Source of the DNA: Bacteroidaceae bacterium
Lineage (GTDB): Bacteria > Bacteroidota > Bacteroidia > Bacteroidales > Bacteroidaceae
Direction: 5' to 3'
Assembly: GCA_024695315.1 (NCBI GenBank)
Contig: JAILIJ010000342.1
Coordinates: 1-7,636 of the forward strand
Length of the DNA stretch: 7,636 bases
Under the pieces are notes generated by a model that had not been told where the DNA came from, made no database searches, and saw nothing but the letters and a program-made list of their open reading frames with translations. Positions 7,282 through 7,636 of the stretch are shown here, piece by piece (the first letter of the stretch is position 1; the number at the start of each line of letters is the position of its first letter). Made by a program: the position numbers and the translations under genes.

Positions 7282-7334
7282 CTACCCCACCTCCTTCGGC
7301 AACGCTTCGTATTCCGTTCGGAACAGTTTCGAAA
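7282..7334. other. GC-richer intergenic block with small palindromes, nature unknown
   Basis: Directly after the terminator, base composition rises to more than half G+C for about 50 bp within otherwise strongly AT-rich intergenic DNA. The block contains the dyads TTCCG-TT-CGGAA (7312-7323) and TTTCGAAA (7327-7334). It does not look like coding sequence of a recognised family. It could be a copy of a dispersed intergenic repeat or an extension of the terminator structure; the sequence alone does not decide. Confidence 0.35.
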
Positions 7335-7481
7335 TTCATAGCTGATGAGTATCGATTTTTGATATTTGAAATTTTATCTCATCCCCTTTTGGATTCGGAG
7401 CTTGACACGCACCGTCAAATGAATAAACAAAGTTTGTAAAAACAACATGATTTTGCAAGTTTTCACACATCTAAAAATGAC

Positions 7482-7508
7482 TTTAACATAACATTTAACA
7501 TTTTAACA
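7482..7508 (+). repeat. Three TTTAACA direct repeats upstream of a possible promoter
   Basis: TTTAACA occurs at 7482-7488, 7494-7500 and 7502-7508, that is, at 12-bp and 8-bp steps. The cluster ends just upstream of the candidate promoter at 7510-7541. It may be an AT-rich upstream promoter element or a binding array. Low complexity makes coincidence possible. Confidence 0.4.
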
Positions 7509-7509
7509 C

Positions 7510-7541
7510 TTTCGATACGAAGCAATGTAATCTCTACTTTG
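7510..7541 (+). promoter_or_regulatory. Possible promoter for a gene beyond the right edge
   Basis: TACTTTG at 7535-7541 resembles the -7 element TAnnTTTG but is one base short. TTTC at 7510-7513 is an imperfect -33 box, 21 bp upstream. The location, after a terminator and after the TTTAACA repeats, suits a plus-strand promoter whose leader would run past the window end. Confidence 0.35.
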
Positions 7542-7586
7542 CAACAGTATTATTGTCATAAAAAAGACTTATCATAAAAACTCTCT

Positions 7587-7604
7587 TCTTTGATCTTTCA
7601 AAGA
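7587..7604. repeat. Small inverted repeat near the right edge
   Basis: TCTTTGA (7587-7593) and TCAAAGA (7598-7604) are exact reverse complements with a 4-nt spacer, so the RNA could form a 7-bp hairpin. It lies in the presumed leader of the off-window gene and runs into the ATG at 7604, which opens only an 8-codon frame (MKNIFFLI, stop TAA at 7628-7630). A leader hairpin is conceivable but unproven. Confidence 0.3.
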
Positions 7605-7636
7605 TGAAGAATATATTTTTTCTCATATAACTTCTC

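Larger units (their letters stand above)
7165..7636. other. 472-bp region without a convincing gene
   Basis: After the permease stop no frame on either strand reads like a conserved protein. The first 90 bases are AT-rich spacer. Then come a hairpin (7254-7281), a short GC-richer block (7282-7334), a plain AT-rich stretch to about 7480, a TTTAACA triple repeat (7482-7508), a possible promoter (7510-7541), and a leader-like segment with a small inverted repeat (7587-7604) running to the window edge. The likely reading is the terminator of the ABC operon followed by the control region of a plus-strand gene beyond the window. Confidence 0.6.

Noticed and set aside
7286..7295. AGGAGGT-like Shine-Dalgarno on the minus strand in the GC-richer block
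   Set aside because: No start codon with a useful frame follows at a proper distance, and this phylum rarely relies on such sites.
7151..7339. 62-codon minus-strand frame between the permease end and the GC-richer block
   Set aside because: It overlaps the permease stop and the terminator hairpin, has no recognisable domain, and its sequence changes character from charged to hydrophobic where the DNA composition changes. Most likely a chance frame.
7534..7626. 30-codon minus-strand frame at the right edge
   Set aside because: It is short, has no family resemblance, and lies over the candidate plus-strand promoter. It could be the tail of a gene from the right, but nothing supports that.
1..7636. 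CRISPR arrays, tRNA or rRNA genes, insertion sequences, integrases, attachment sites
   Set aside because: I saw no regularly spaced repeats, no transposase or integrase motifs, and no cloverleaf or rRNA-like sequence. Only short local repeats are present.

Overview
The window looks like a piece of a Bacteroidales chromosome (Bacteroides/Prevotella group). The DNA is AT-rich, Shine-Dalgarno sequences are weak or absent, and the best promoter fits the Bacteroidetes TTTG / TAnnTTTG consensus. The proteins also fit that group: a SNF2 helicase with a DESQ box, a kinase with a HEIMN H-box, and an FtsX-type permease of about 780 residues. This assignment rests on style and family resemblance, not on a marker gene.

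Layout from left to right. (1) Positions 1-2511, plus strand: the 3' part of a SNF2-family helicase. Its reading frame is open to the first base of the window, so the true start lies outside. (2) Positions 2499-2516: an inverted repeat over the helicase stop codon, at the convergent junction with the next operon. (3) Positions 3978 down to 2528, minus strand: a two-gene two-component operon. It has a short response regulator (receiver plus Fis-type helix-turn-helix, no AAA+ domain) followed 5 nt later by a membrane histidine kinase with almost no extracytoplasmic part. (4) Positions 3979-4143: a 165-bp divergent control region. It holds a strong promoter for the plus-strand genes, a weaker one for the minus-strand genes, and an array of three alternating TCATACA/TGTATGA half-sites between them. 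(5) Positions 4144-7164, plus strand: an ABC ATPase of the LolD/MacB type and, 3 nt after its stop, an eight-helix FtsX/MacB-type permease with two large periplasmic domains. (6) Positions 7165-7636: no convincing gene. It holds a hairpin terminator, a GC-richer block of unknown nature, a TTTAACA triple repeat, and a possible promoter pointing to a gene outside the window.

The most interesting unit is the divergent two-component/ABC pair. I infer that the regulator binds the half-site array and controls the transporter and perhaps itself. The kinase has little sensory domain of its own, so it may read the state of the membrane or of the neighbouring permease. This would resemble, in logic only, the Bce-type peptide-sensing modules of Firmicutes. 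The substrate cannot be read from the sequence. No membrane fusion protein or outer membrane channel gene is present here. The helicase looks like an unrelated neighbour.
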